DNA from: Pseudoalteromonas sp. MEBiC 03607
Lineage (GTDB): Bacteria; Pseudomonadota; Gammaproteobacteria; Enterobacterales; Alteromonadaceae
Direction: 5' to 3'
Length of the DNA: 64,000 bases
NCBI RefSeq assembly: GCF_004792295.1
Contig: NZ_SRRY01000001.1
Span: 1,498,501-1,562,500, forward strand
The notes beneath the pieces were generated by a model that worked only from the letters and a program-made list of their open reading frames with translations, was not told where the DNA came from and made no database searches. Below are positions 47,532-57,102 of this stretch, piece by piece. The stretch's first letter is position 1. Each line of letters begins with the position of its first letter. Position numbers and translations under genes: made by a program.

Positions 47532-48464
47532 ATGGCAGGCATTTTAGACTCAGTGAACCAGCGCACGCAGTTGGTTGGGCAAAACCGCCTTGAATTACTA
47601 TTATTCAAACTCAGAGGGCGACAACGCTTTGGTATCAATGTGTTTAAAGTGAGAGAGGTTTTGCAATGCCCACCACTCACAAACATGCCCAAATCTAATG
47701 CTTATATACGAGGCGTAGCTCACATTCGCGGTCAGACTATTTCAGTCATTGATTTATCAATGGCCGTTGGCGGTCCTGCTATCGAAAATATCAAAGACAG
47801 CTTTATTATCATTGCCGAATACAACCGCTCTGTGCAGGGGTTTTTAGTTGGCGGTGTTGAACGTATCGTTAATATGAATTGGGAAAAAATAATGCCTCCA
47901 CCATCAGGTGCGGGTCGTTATTCTTACCTAACTGCGGTCACCGAAATCGAAAACGAGCTGGTTGAAATTCTAGACGTAGAAAAAATCTTGAATGAAATTT
48001 GCCCTGTGAATACAGAAGTAAGTGCAGAAGTAGTGGGTGATGGTGAAATCCAGCGAGACTTAGGCGAACGCATTGTCTTTATAGCAGACGACTCTGCTGT
48101 TGCGCGAAACCAAGTTAAGCGAGCGCTTGAGCCATTAGGTGTGCAAACTGAGCTCGCTAAAAATGGTAAAGAGGCTTTATTACGGTTACGTGAGATTGCA
48201 AAACTCGATTGCCAAAACGATATTACTGAACGCGTAGGGTTATTAATTTCAGATGTTGAAATGCCTGAAATGGATGGTTATACCCTTACGGCAGAGATAA
48301 AAGCGGATCCAAAATTATCACCTTTGCATGTGATCTTACACACTTCTTTAAGCGGTGTATTTAACCAAGCAATGATCCAAAAAGTAGGTGCAGATGATTT
48401 TATTGCAAAATTTAACCCTGACGAATTAGCAACGGCTGTTAAAAAGTGGGTTCATTGTGATTAA
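47532..48464 (+). CDS. cheV: Chemotaxis coupling protein CheV
   Basis: CheW-like coupling domain (about 15-160: LLFKLRGRQRFGINVFKVREVL, AHIRGQTISVIDL) fused to a receiver domain (180-305) with VFIADDSAVARNQVKRAL, acceptor aspartate in LISDVEMPEMDGYTL and the FIAKFNPDEL lysine. It links chemoreceptors to CheA and damps signalling. Gene order flgA/cheV-cheR-flgB is typical of Vibrio and Pseudoalteromonas. cheR follows 21 bp downstream. Confidence 0.96.
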   Translation: MAGILDSVNQRTQLVGQNRLELLLFKLRGRQRFGINVFKVREVLQCPPLTNMPKSNAYIRGVAHIRGQTISVIDLSMAVGGPAIENIKDSFIIIAEYNRSVQGFLVGGVERIVNMNWEKIMPPPSGAGRYSYLTAVTEIENELVEILDVEKILNEICPVNTEVSAEVVGDGEIQRDLGERIVFIADDSAVARNQVKRALEPLGVQTELAKNGKEALLRLREIAKLDCQNDITERVGLLISDVEMPEMDGYTLTAEIKADPKLSPLHVILHTSLSGVFNQAMIQKVGADDFIAKFNPDELATAVKKWVHCD

Positions 48465-48485
48465 TTATTTATAGGTGGTATTACT

Positions 48486-49316
48486 TTGGAAAATAAGCAC
48501 TTACAACAAAGCGAATACGATCAATTTCGCTCTTTTCTAGAGCAACAGTGTGGCATTGTGTTAGGCGACAATAAGCTTTACCTAGTGAAAAGTCGTCTTG
48601 CGCCATTAATGGTGCGCTTTAATGTTGAGTCTTTATCGCAGTTAGTTAGTAAAACGCTCAGTCCACATGAAAGACAGCTTCGTGCTGCTGTTGTGGATGC
48701 GATGACGACGAATGAAACCTTATGGTTTCGTGATCAATACCCATTTGAATTGCTCAAAACAAAGCTGTTTCCTGAGTTGAAAGATGTGCGTAGGCCACTA
48801 AAAATCTGGTCAGCGGCAAGTTCATCAGGCCAAGAGCCGTATTCAATTGCTATGTCGGTTGCTGAGTTTCAGGCGAAAAACCCTGGCGTACTTAAAATGG
48901 GCGCGCAGATTATCGGCACTGATATATCTAATACCATGCTTGATATGTGTAAAAATGCTGAATATGACTCGTTGGCACTAGCCCGTGGTTTATCAATTGA
49001 AAGACGGCAAAAGTTTTTTAAAGACAGCGGCAATGGCATGGCGCAGGTGATTGATCCAATCAAAAAAATGGTGAGCTTTAGGCATTTGAATTTATTAGAT
49101 TCTTACGCCTTAATGGGCAAGTTTGATATCATTTTTTGCCGCAATGTACTGATCTACTTCTCTCCAGAGGTAAAAGCAAAGATTATCTCTCAATTTGCTC
49201 AGGCCCTTAATCCAAAAGGGTATTTATTTTTAGGGGCATCTGAATCTATGGCTGGCTTAAGTGATAGCTTCGAGATGGTTCGTTGTAACCCAGGTATTAT
49301 CTACCAGAAAAAGTAA
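48486..49316 (+). CDS. cheR: Chemoreceptor methyltransferase CheR
   Basis: SAM-dependent methylation of chemoreceptor glutamates. An N-terminal helical domain (YDQFRSFLEQQCGIVLGDNKLYLVKSRL) precedes the catalytic domain: MTTNETLWFRDQYPFELL, IWSAASSSGQEPYSIAM, IIGTDIS and FDIIFCRNVLIYF. Starts with TTG; AGGTGG 7 nt upstream supports it. 276 residues. The final hairpin separates it from flgB. Confidence 0.96.
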   Translation: MENKHLQQSEYDQFRSFLEQQCGIVLGDNKLYLVKSRLAPLMVRFNVESLSQLVSKTLSPHERQLRAAVVDAMTTNETLWFRDQYPFELLKTKLFPELKDVRRPLKIWSAASSSGQEPYSIAMSVAEFQAKNPGVLKMGAQIIGTDISNTMLDMCKNAEYDSLALARGLSIERRQKFFKDSGNGMAQVIDPIKKMVSFRHLNLLDSYALMGKFDIIFCRNVLIYFSPEVKAKIISQFAQALNPKGYLFLGASESMAGLSDSFEMVRCNPGIIYQKK

Positions 49317-49323
49317 TCTCTTC

Positions 49324-49350
49324 TTAGCAACCTAGCTCTTAGGTTGCTAA
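49324..49350 (+). terminator. Hairpin after cheR
   Basis: TTAGCAACCTA-GCTCT-TAGGTTGCTAA, perfect 11-bp stem, then ATTATTTATTATT, a weak T tract. Confidence 0.65.
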
Positions 49351-49398
49351 ATTATTTATTATTCAAAAGCTTACCGTGCTTTATCTATCTAGTTAATT

Positions 49399-49415
49399 TT
49401 GGCTTGCCTTTTGCA
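49399..49415 (+). promoter_or_regulatory. Sigma-54 promoter of flgBCDE
   Basis: TTGGCTTGCCTTTTGCA, GG and GC 12 bp apart, strong TTGCA box. The predicted start near 49426 leaves a 25-nt leader to flgB. Confidence 0.7.
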
Positions 49416-49450
49416 TCTGCACTAGCAGAGTCAATTTTTTGGAGATGGTT

Positions 49451-49861
49451 ATGGCTATCAGTTTTGATAAAGCATTTGGTGTGCACCCGCATGCAATGTT
49501 GATCCGTTCACAACGCGCTGAGTTATTAGCGACAAACATCGCTAATGCTGATACGCCGGGCTACAAAGCAAAAGATATCGATTTTGCGGCGGCTCTAAAA
49601 GCGGCAAAAAGCAACCAGCAAGGCGGCAATAACATGGTACGAACTGACGCAAAACACCTTGCCGGTGGCAGTCGATTTGTTGGTAACGCAGAAATGTTTC
49701 GTACGCCAAATCAAGCAGATACAGGTGATGGTAACTCAGTTGATATACAAGTGGAACGAAACTTGTATGTACAGAACTCATTAGAGTATCAGGCAAGCCT
49801 GCAATTTATGAGTAGTAAAATTAAAGGCCTTAAAAAAGCCCTCGGTAGTCAAGGAGCTTAA
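49451..49861 (+). CDS. flgB: Flagellar basal-body rod protein FlgB
   Basis: Proximal rod subunit. N-terminal SQRAELLATNIANADTPGYKAKDIDF is the family signature; C-terminal VQNSLEYQASLQFMSSKIKGLKKAL. I start at ATG 49451 (MAISFDKAFGVHP), preceded by GGAG at 6 nt; an ATG at 49439 is in frame but too near the predicted transcript start. First gene of the flgBCDE unit. Confidence 0.96.
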   Translation: MAISFDKAFGVHPHAMLIRSQRAELLATNIANADTPGYKAKDIDFAAALKAAKSNQQGGNNMVRTDAKHLAGGSRFVGNAEMFRTPNQADTGDGNSVDIQVERNLYVQNSLEYQASLQFMSSKIKGLKKALGSQGA

Positions 49862-49863
49862 TC

Positions 49864-50295
49864 ATGAGTTTATATAATGTTTTTGATATTTCAGGCACTG
49901 GTATGAGCGCGCAAAATGTGCGTCTTAATACAACAGCAAGTAATATCTCGAATGCGAATACGATTAGCTCTAGTCAAGACAAAACATACCGAGCGCGCCA
50001 TCCTGTTTTTGCTGCGGAGTTGACTAAAGCGTCAGCAACACAAAGCAATCCTCAGGGCTCTTCTGTTGGCGTAAAAGTGTTGGGTATTGTTGAGAGCGAT
50101 AAGCCTCTGCAAATAGAGTACAACCCTAATCACCCCAGTGCGGATGAAAACGGTTATATCTACAAACCTAACGTTAATGTCGTAGAAGAAATGGCTAATA
50201 TGATTTCTGCCTCTCGCTCTTACCAAACAAATGTGCAAGTTGCTGATGCAGCTAAGCAAATGTTAAGTAAAACACTGTTGCTTGGGCAGCGGTAA
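49864..50295 (+). CDS. flgC: Flagellar basal-body rod protein FlgC
   Basis: Proximal rod subunit. N-terminal NVFDISGTGMSAQNVRLNTTASNISNA and C-terminal NVNVVEEMANMISASRSYQTNVQVADAAKQM are standard. 143 residues, 2 bp after flgB. Confidence 0.97.
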   Translation: MSLYNVFDISGTGMSAQNVRLNTTASNISNANTISSSQDKTYRARHPVFAAELTKASATQSNPQGSSVGVKVLGIVESDKPLQIEYNPNHPSADENGYIYKPNVNVVEEMANMISASRSYQTNVQVADAAKQMLSKTLLLGQR

Positions 50296-50308
50296 CCGAG
50301 GATAAGTT

Positions 50309-50989
50309 ATGAGTAACGACATCAGCAGTGCGTCATCCACGTATTTAGATAATTTACGTTGGCAGGACAATCAAAACAAACCAGAAGAGAAAGATGACAC
50401 TTTAACGCAAGAAGACTTCTTCTCGCTTTTAACACAACAGTTGTCGTTTCAAGACCCAAGCAAGCCGGCTGATAATGATCAAATGATTGCTCAGATGACC
50501 AACTTTACCATGGCTGAAGGGATCTCGAATTTAAACTCAAAATTTGATGCACTTACTGCGTCAATGACATCGAACTCGGCATTACAAGCTTCGACCTTAG
50601 TTGGTAAACAAGCACTATTAGAATCAAATACGATTGATTTTGATGGTAGTAACGTTGCTAAAGGTTCGGCAATAGCAGAAACGCCTGTTGAAGATCTTAC
50701 GCTTCGCATTACTGATGAGTCAGGTCAACTTGTACGTACCATCAGCATGGGCGCTCAATCGGCTGGCGCAGTTCGTTTTGAGTGGGATGGTAAAAATGAC
50801 GATGGAGAGCTTTTGCCTCCAGGCGAATACGAAGTTAAAGCTGAAGGATTCCAAAATGGTGACTATAGCAGTCTACCTTTAGCGACTTTCAAAAATATTG
50901 AAAGCGTTAATATCAATGGATCTAGCGGCATTATTATTAATACTAAAGAAGGCGCGGTTAGGCTAACTGATGTTGCAGAAATCGCTTAA
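50309..50989 (+). CDS. flgD: Flagellar hook assembly scaffold FlgD
   Basis: Cap protein for hook growth. Signature QEDFFSLLTQQLSFQDPSKPADNDQMIAQMTNFTMAEGI near residues 30-70, followed by a FLgD Ig-like/Tudor region (VRFEWDGKNDDGELLPPGEYEVKAEG). 226 residues; GAGG is 8 nt before the ATG. Third gene of the unit. Confidence 0.96.
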   Translation: MSNDISSASSTYLDNLRWQDNQNKPEEKDDTLTQEDFFSLLTQQLSFQDPSKPADNDQMIAQMTNFTMAEGISNLNSKFDALTASMTSNSALQASTLVGKQALLESNTIDFDGSNVAKGSAIAETPVEDLTLRITDESGQLVRTISMGAQSAGAVRFEWDGKNDDGELLPPGEYEVKAEGFQNGDYSSLPLATFKNIESVNINGSSGIIINTKEGAVRLTDVAEIA

Positions 50990-51045
50990 TTACACAGATT
51001 AACTAGTTAGCCTAGTGCTACAGATTGACACTTTAGAGGTGACTT

Positions 51046-52398
51046 ATGAGCTTCAATATTGCATTAACCGGCCTTGCTGCCGCGCAAAAAGACTTAGATG
51101 TAACAGCAAACAATATTGCTAACGTTAACACCACAGGCTTTAAAGAGTCTCGTGCTGAGTTTGCTGATGTGTACGCATCATCAGTATTTAGCTCAGGTAA
51201 AACTAAAAATGGTGACGGCGTAAGAACTACAATGGTGGCACAGCAATTCCACCAAGGTTCATTATCTTTCACTAATAACTCACTGGACTTAGCAATTACT
51301 GGTGAAGGCTACTTTGCCATGGCAAATGACCTAGGTGCACAAGATTTTACATATACTCGTGCTGGTGCGTTCAAACTGAATAAAGACAACTTTATTGTGG
51401 ATGCTAGCGGAAACTACTTACAAGGTTTCCCTGTTGATGAAGCAACGGGTGATACAACTTCTGTTAGTTTAAGTACATCTTCTGCGCTACAAATTCCTGA
51501 TGCATCAGGTTCTCCACGCGCTACGACCAATGTTTATTCGTCGTTTAACTTAGATTCGCGTGCATTAACGCCAGCAGTTACACCATTTGATCCAGAGACA
51601 AGTGCATCGTATAACAGTTCAACATCAACAACAGTGTATGATTCTTTAGGTGAGCCACACATTTTACAGTTCTTCTTTGTTAAAACTGACGCAGCAGTGA
51701 CTGGTAATGACAATGAATGGCAAGTGTTTGCAACACTTGATGAAAAGCCGTTTGCTGCTAATGGTACTGAGCAAACTACGTCGCCATATACGCCTATTTC
51801 AACTTTTCAGTTTGACTCAAGTGGTTTACCTCAAAGCACTGATGGAACTGCAAATACAGATGCTACGTTTAATCCATTAACAATACCTTCAGGCGGTATA
51901 TCTGGTTTATTATCTAACGGTGCGAGTTTCCCTGATGATGTAAACATCAATTGGCGCGATGAAGCTGGTACAACGAATAAAATACCGACTCAATATGCAA
52001 GTAACTTTGAAGTGAAAGCGCTAGAGCAAGATGGTGCGACTGTAGGTCGTCTATCAGGTATTGATATTGGTACAGATGGTAAAATCGTTGCTTCTTACAG
52101 TAATGGTGATACTTCATTCTTAGGCCAAGTGGCAATGGTGCGCTTTTCTAACTCACAAGGTTTACAGCAAGTGGGTAACACGGCATGGAAGAAAAGCTTA
52201 ACCTCTGGTGAGCCAATTGCCGGTGAACCAGGTTCAGGTACATTAGGTTCAATTAACTCATCAGCCCTTGAGCAGTCAAACGTCAACTTAACAAGTGAAC
52301 TTGTTGATTTGATCAGTGCACAACGTAATTTCCAAGCAAATTCACGTGCATTAGAAGTTAACTCAACACTACAACAAAACATCCTACAGATCCGTTAA
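51046..52398 (+). CDS. flgE: Flagellar hook protein FlgE
   Basis: Hook subunit, 450 residues. Family N-terminus MSFNIALTGLAAAQKDLDVTANNIANVNTTGFKESRAEFADVY (first 43 residues), central variable domains (about 150-340), and C-terminus ALEQSNVNLTSELVDLISAQRNFQANSRALEVNSTLQQNILQI. Ends its unit at the hairpin after 52429. Confidence 0.97.
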   Translation: MSFNIALTGLAAAQKDLDVTANNIANVNTTGFKESRAEFADVYASSVFSSGKTKNGDGVRTTMVAQQFHQGSLSFTNNSLDLAITGEGYFAMANDLGAQDFTYTRAGAFKLNKDNFIVDASGNYLQGFPVDEATGDTTSVSLSTSSALQIPDASGSPRATTNVYSSFNLDSRALTPAVTPFDPETSASYNSSTSTTVYDSLGEPHILQFFFVKTDAAVTGNDNEWQVFATLDEKPFAANGTEQTTSPYTPISTFQFDSSGLPQSTDGTANTDATFNPLTIPSGGISGLLSNGASFPDDVNINWRDEAGTTNKIPTQYASNFEVKALEQDGATVGRLSGIDIGTDGKIVASYSNGDTSFLGQVAMVRFSNSQGLQQVGNTAWKKSLTSGEPIAGEPGSGTLGSINSSALEQSNVNLTSELVDLISAQRNFQANSRALEVNSTLQQNILQIR

Positions 52399-52428
52399 TC
52401 TAAACGGCTCTGAGCTTAATCCGACACG

Positions 52429-52459
52429 AAGGCTGCTCCCTCAATTGGCAGCCTTTTTT
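52429..52459 (+). terminator. Terminator after flgE
   Basis: AAGGCTGC and GCAGCC with an 11-nt loop, followed by six T residues. It separates flgBCDE from flgFGHI. Confidence 0.85.
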
Positions 52460-52494
52460 CATTTTTACCATCCTATTTATGCGTCAATTTTACT

Positions 52495-52511
52495 TTGGCA
52501 CTTTTATTGCA
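52495..52511 (+). promoter_or_regulatory. Sigma-54 promoter of flgFGHI
   Basis: TTGGCACTTTTATTGCA matches the consensus closely; GG and GC 12 bp apart. Predicted start near 52522, 26 nt before flgF. Confidence 0.8.
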
Positions 52512-52547
52512 TTTCTTTAGTTATCGTATTTTTAGTGAGTCAATGTT

Positions 52548-53312
52548 ATGGACAAAATGGTCTACATTGCCATGTCTGGTGCTAAGCAAAGCTTGCGTGG
52601 TCTTGAGTTAAAGGCTAACAACCTTGCTAATGCTAACACCACTGGCTTTAAAGCTGATTTTGCACAAGCGCGTTCCATGCAGGCTTTTGGTGAAGGCTTG
52701 CCATCACGTGTGTTTGCGATGCAAGAGCGTCCTGGTTCAAATATGGAATCGGGTGGATTCGTTGAGACAGGCCGAGAGCTTGATATTGCCATGAGCGACC
52801 GTGGTTGGCTCAGTGTGCAAGATGCATCAGGTAACGAAGCTTATACCAAAACAGGCACACTAAACATCACACCTGACGGCGCATTGATCACCAGCCATGG
52901 CCGTCAAGTTATTGGCGAGGGCGGGCCTATTATCTTGCCTTTGCCAATTGAGAAAGTTGAGTTTAGCGAAGATGGCGCGATCCAAGTGCGCCCGCAAGGT
53001 GCGCCTGCCAACTTTTTAGAAGTGGTTGACCGCTTAAAAGTGATCGAAGCTGATAACACTCAGCTTGAAAAAGGTAATGACGGTTTATTTAGACCAAAAG
53101 AAGATATGTTGGTCAATGATCTTTGTGGGTTCTGTGATATTTCACCCAATGTAAAAGTACTGTCAGGTACGCTTGAAATGTCGAACGTTAATCCAGTCCA
53201 TGAAATGGTCGACATGATCAGCAACCAACGCCAATTTGAATTACAAGTTAAATTGATGAAAACAGCCGAAGAGCTTGATGAGCGTCAAGATCAGCTGTTA
53301 CGCATTGTTTAA
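52548..53312 (+). CDS. flgF: Flagellar basal-body rod protein FlgF
   Basis: Proximal rod subunit. YIAMSGAKQSLRGLELKANNLANANTTGFKADF at the N-terminus and GTLEMSNVNPVHEMVDMISNQRQFELQVKLMKTAEE at the C-terminus. 254 residues. Leads the flgFGHI unit, with flgG 21 bp downstream. Confidence 0.96.
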   Translation: MDKMVYIAMSGAKQSLRGLELKANNLANANTTGFKADFAQARSMQAFGEGLPSRVFAMQERPGSNMESGGFVETGRELDIAMSDRGWLSVQDASGNEAYTKTGTLNITPDGALITSHGRQVIGEGGPIILPLPIEKVEFSEDGAIQVRPQGAPANFLEVVDRLKVIEADNTQLEKGNDGLFRPKEDMLVNDLCGFCDISPNVKVLSGTLEMSNVNPVHEMVDMISNQRQFELQVKLMKTAEELDERQDQLLRIV

Positions 53313-53333
53313 GATGACTGAGAGGGTAGAGTT

Positions 53334-54122
53334 ATGAATCCAGCATTGTGGATCAGTAAAACCGGGCTTGACGCCCAGCAAACCGATATTTCGGTGATCT
53401 CAAATAATCTCGCGAATGCCAGCACGGTCGGTTACAAAAAAAGCCGCGCCGTATTTGAAGATTTACTATATCAAAACATTAATCAACCAGGTGGTCGTTC
53501 GTCTCAAGATACTGAAATGCCATCAGGTTTAATGCTTGGTGCTGGCGCTAAGGTTGTAGCAAACCAAAAGAACTTTTCGCAAGGTAATATGTTAACGACC
53601 GAAAACTCACTGGACTGGATGATTTCAGGCCCAGGTTTTTTTGAAGTACAGTTACCTGACGGCAATATTGCTTACTCACGTAATGGTCAATTTACGACAG
53701 ATGAAGACGGTCGTATCGTAACTTCAGGTGCGGGTTTCCCGTTGCAACCTGAAATGAATGTGCCAAATGATGCGCAATCAATTACGGTGTCACAAGATGG
53801 CGAAGTATCTGTTCGTGTAGCAGGTCAGGCAGAAAATGTGGTAATTGGTCAGCTCACTATAACAGACTTCATCAATCCATCGGGTCTTGAGCCAATGGGG
53901 CAAAACTTATACACAGAAACAGCTGTAAGTGGCGCACCAGTGCAAGGTAATCCGGGGATTGATGGTTTAGGTACTGTGGTACAAGGTTCGCTTGAAACGT
54001 CAAATGTAAATGTAACAGAAGAGCTGGTTAATCTGATTGAAACGCAGCGAATTTATGAAATGAATTCAAAAGTGATTTCAGCAGTGGATGAAATGCTTAG
54101 TTACATCAATCAACAGTTATAA
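53334..54122 (+). CDS. flgG: Flagellar basal-body rod protein FlgG
   Basis: Distal rod subunit, 262 residues, standard length. N-terminus ALWISKTGLDAQQTDISVISNNLANASTVGYKKSRAVFEDLLYQ; C-terminus GSLETSNVNVTEELVNLIETQRIYEMNSKVISAVDEML. Confidence 0.97.
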   Translation: MNPALWISKTGLDAQQTDISVISNNLANASTVGYKKSRAVFEDLLYQNINQPGGRSSQDTEMPSGLMLGAGAKVVANQKNFSQGNMLTTENSLDWMISGPGFFEVQLPDGNIAYSRNGQFTTDEDGRIVTSGAGFPLQPEMNVPNDAQSITVSQDGEVSVRVAGQAENVVIGQLTITDFINPSGLEPMGQNLYTETAVSGAPVQGNPGIDGLGTVVQGSLETSNVNVTEELVNLIETQRIYEMNSKVISAVDEMLSYINQQL

Positions 54123-54137
54123 GTCGTAGGAGGCAGC

Positions 54138-54821
54138 ATGCGTAATCTTATCTTAGTCACATCAGCAGCTTTTATGCTGGGTGGTTGTATAACAACGCAA
54201 AATCATCATGTGGTTCAGGATGACCCTTACTATGCGCCTATGTACCCAGAGCCTACAACAGAACAAATGGTGCCAACAGGGTCTTTGTTTGATAGCTATA
54301 CATCAAACGATTTGTACTCTGATAAAAAGGCACTGCGTGCTGGCGATATCATCACTGTTAAATTGCAAGAGTCAACGCAAGCAACCAAAGCAGCAAAAAC
54401 CGAAACCGATAAAGAAACAGATGCTAACTTAGACCCTGTAATTGGGTTAGGTGGAAACCCGGTTAACATTGGTGGTGACAGCATTCAATTTGGCATTGGT
54501 TCAGGGTCATCATTTAAAGGTGACTCAAAGTCGAATCAATCGAATAGTCTATTTGGTGATATCTCTGTCAATGTGATGCGCGTTTTACCTAATGGAAACT
54601 TAGTGATCCGTGGTGAAAAGTGGCTCACGTTAAATACCGGTGAAGAGTTTATTCGTTTGGAAGGGTTAGTTCGTCCAGAAGATGTCTCAGCAAGTAATAC
54701 AGTCACGTCAAACCGTATAGCGAATGCACGTATACAATATTCTGGTAAAGGGCAAATGCAAGAAACACAAAGTGCTGGCTGGCTTTCTCGATTCTTTAGC
54801 AGTTCGCTTTTCCCATTTTAG
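54138..54821 (+). CDS. flgH: Flagellar L-ring lipoprotein FlgH
   Basis: Outer-membrane ring subunit. Lipoprotein signal VTSAAFMLGGCI, then SLFDSYTSNDLYSDKKALRAGDIITVKLQESTQATK and, in the C-terminal half, FGDISVNVMRVLPNGNLVIRGEKWLTLNTGEEFIRLEGLVRPEDV. 227 residues; Shine-Dalgarno GGAGG 7 nt before the ATG. Confidence 0.97.
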   Translation: MRNLILVTSAAFMLGGCITTQNHHVVQDDPYYAPMYPEPTTEQMVPTGSLFDSYTSNDLYSDKKALRAGDIITVKLQESTQATKAAKTETDKETDANLDPVIGLGGNPVNIGGDSIQFGIGSGSSFKGDSKSNQSNSLFGDISVNVMRVLPNGNLVIRGEKWLTLNTGEEFIRLEGLVRPEDVSASNTVTSNRIANARIQYSGKGQMQETQSAGWLSRFFSSSLFPF

Positions 54822-54833
54822 AGGAACAAAGTC

Positions 54834-55928
54834 ATGAATGGGTTTAAATACATTATTGCTCTTTGCTTAATCAGCCTGCAGTTTTCTGCTCAAGCTGAGC
54901 GAGTTAAAGATGTGTCTATGGTTGAGGGTGTACGCTCTAACCAGTTGGTAGGCTATGGCCTTGTTGTTGGTTTGCCAGGCACAGGTGAGCAAAGCCGGTT
55001 CACACAACAAAGTTTTAAAGCCATGCTAAATGGCTTTGGTATCACTTTACCTGATAGCTTAAAACCCAAAATAAAGAATGTCGCAGCGGTGGCTGTGCAC
55101 GCCGAGCTTCCAGCGTTTAGAAAGCCTGGGCAAACTATTGATATTACGGTTTCGTCTATAGGTAGTGCGGGCAGTTTACGTGGCGGTACTTTATTACAAA
55201 CCTTCTTAAAAGGGGTTGATGGCAATACTTATGCGATTGCACAAGGCAGCTTAGTTGTGGGCGGTCTAGGTGCTGAAGGTGCTGATGGTAGCCGAGTTAT
55301 TATTAACACACCAACAGTAGGTCGTATTCCAAATGGTGCAATTGTAGAACGTGCTATTAAAAGCCCGTTTATGCAAGGCGATTACATTACTTTTAATTTA
55401 AATCGTCCAGATTTCACAACAGCAAAGCGCTTAGAGCAAACCATTAACGATTTAGTGGGCCCTGATAGTGCACAGGCAATCGATGCAGCCTCAGTACGCG
55501 TGTTAGCACCGCGAGATGCGTCTCAACGTGTTGCTTATTTGTCTACTCTTGAAAACTTAGAGTTTAAACCTGCAGACACAGCAGCGAAAATTATTGTTAA
55601 CTCTCGTACCGGTACCATTGTGATTGGCAAAAACGTGAAGCTACAGCCTGCGGCTATTACGCATGGTGGATTAACGGTGACGATCGCTGAGCAGCAAAAT
55701 GTATCGCAGCCAAATGCGTTAAGTGAGGGTGAAACCACAGTTACCAATCAAAGCATTATTGATGTGAATGAAGATGACTCACGTGCTTTTGTATTTAATC
55801 CAGGTGTTAATCTTGATGATCTCGTACGCGCAATCAATGAGGTTGGGGCTGCACCGGGTGACTTAATGGCAATACTTGAAGCTTTAAAAGAAGCGGGGGC
55901 GATAAACGGGCAACTGGTTATCATTTAA
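54834..55928 (+). CDS. flgI: Flagellar P-ring protein FlgI
   Basis: Periplasmic ring subunit, exported by a signal peptide ([19 protein letters not shown]). [44 protein letters not shown] follows at once, and the C-terminus [40 protein letters not shown] is typical. 364 residues. Depends on FlgA, encoded in the same region. Confidence 0.97.
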   Translation: MNGFKYIIALCLISLQFSAQAERVKDVSMVEGVRSNQLVGYGLVVGLPGTGEQSRFTQQSFKAMLNGFGITLPDSLKPKIKNVAAVAVHAELPAFRKPGQTIDITVSSIGSAGSLRGGTLLQTFLKGVDGNTYAIAQGSLVVGGLGAEGADGSRVIINTPTVGRIPNGAIVERAIKSPFMQGDYITFNLNRPDFTTAKRLEQTINDLVGPDSAQAIDAASVRVLAPRDASQRVAYLSTLENLEFKPADTAAKIIVNSRTGTIVIGKNVKLQPAAITHGGLTVTIAEQQNVSQPNALSEGETTVTNQSIIDVNEDDSRAFVFNPGVNLDDLVRAINEVGAAPGDLMAILEALKEAGAINGQLVII

Positions 55929-55931
55929 ATT

Positions 55932-55957
55932 AAAACGCGCTCTAGGGCGCGTTTTTT
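55932..55957 (+). terminator. Terminator after flgI
   Basis: AAAACGCGC-TCTAGG-GCGCGTTTTTT. It separates flgFGHI from flgJKL. Confidence 0.88.
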
Positions 55958-56077
55958 GTTTTCATATCTTTTAGCACTTTTTATATCTTTCACTCTTCAA
56001 GCATTAGCTAAAACTATTGTTTTAAAGTTAGTCAAAACCAATATCACTTATTAGCTATTCATTTCTAAAGATTTTTA

Positions 56078-56094
56078 TTGGCGCAATTTTTGCA
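56078..56094 (+). promoter_or_regulatory. Sigma-54 promoter of flgJKL
   Basis: TTGGCGCAATTTTTGCA; GG and GC 12 bp apart, strong match. Predicted start near 56105, 28 nt before flgJ. Confidence 0.78.
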
Positions 56095-56132
56095 TTTTAA
56101 TTTGCATTATTAACTATTGTGTCAAAAAGCTG

Positions 56133-57089
56133 ATGGATACTAATCATCTCGACAAGCAAAACTTTTTTGATTTAGGTAACTTAGACTCACTACGTCAAAG
56201 TGCCCTGAAAAGTGATGCCTCTAGCGATGCGTCAAAAGAGGCGCTGAAAAAAGCGGCGGCACAATTCGAATCTATCTTTACCCAAATGCTGCTTAAAAGT
56301 ATGCGTAAAGCCAATGAGGCATTCGAAGATAAAGATAGCCCATTTAATTCAAGTGGCGTGAAGTTCTTTGAAGAAATGCATGACCAACAGCTTTCAGTCG
56401 AGTTGTCGTCGAATGGCTCGCTAGGCTTAGCTGATTTAATCGTTCAGCAGTTATCACCAGACGGTAAACAGTTTACCCCAGGCTCAGTACTAAGAACGAC
56501 GACTGAGTTTGATAGTGATAAACGAGCAAGAGGGCAAGATGATGCTAATGCTCAAACTAAATCGGTTACAGATACTGAGCTAAATGAGCAGGCTAATAAT
56601 CGTTTTGACGATGCTGAATCGTTTATTAGTTCTATCTGGGAACATGCCAAAAATGCTGCACAAAAGATTGGCCTGAATCCGGCGGTTATGGTTGCTCAAG
56701 CCGCACTTGAAACGGGTTGGGGTAAACACATCATCAGCAAAGCGGATGGTACAAGCAGTAACAACTTATTCAATATTAAATCAGATCAGCGTTGGCAAGG
56801 TGATAAAGCAAGTAAGCTTACCCTTGAGTTTGAACAAGGCGTGCCTGTTAAAAAACAAGCAAGTTTCCGCGCATATCAATCAATTAAAGACAGTGTGAAT
56901 GACTTCGTTGACTTCTTAAATGAAAACCCGCGTTACGAAGAAGCACTAAAAAACACTGCAGAACCTGCTGCCTTTTTAGATTCGTTACAAAAAGCAGGCT
57001 ATGCAACTGATCCAAATTATGCCGATAAAATAAAGCAGGTGCTGAAGCGTGTTGAGCTTCAAAGTGTCGCTGCTTCATTGGTACGTTAA
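56133..57089 (+). CDS. flgJ: Flagellar rod-assembly muramidase FlgJ
   Basis: Two domains: N-terminal rod cap (AAAQFESIFTQMLLKSMRKANEAF to LADLIVQQL, about 45-110) and C-terminal peptidoglycan hydrolase (SFISSIWEHAKNAAQKIGLNPAVMVAQAALETGWGKHI with the catalytic glutamate, then NNLFNIKSDQRWQG). It opens the cell wall for the rod. 318 residues. Heads the flgJKL unit under a sigma-54 promoter. Confidence 0.96.
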   Translation: MDTNHLDKQNFFDLGNLDSLRQSALKSDASSDASKEALKKAAAQFESIFTQMLLKSMRKANEAFEDKDSPFNSSGVKFFEEMHDQQLSVELSSNGSLGLADLIVQQLSPDGKQFTPGSVLRTTTEFDSDKRARGQDDANAQTKSVTDTELNEQANNRFDDAESFISSIWEHAKNAAQKIGLNPAVMVAQAALETGWGKHIISKADGTSSNNLFNIKSDQRWQGDKASKLTLEFEQGVPVKKQASFRAYQSIKDSVNDFVDFLNENPRYEEALKNTAEPAAFLDSLQKAGYATDPNYADKIKQVLKRVELQSVAASLVR

Positions 57090-57102
57090 GGAGTAAACCC
57101 TC

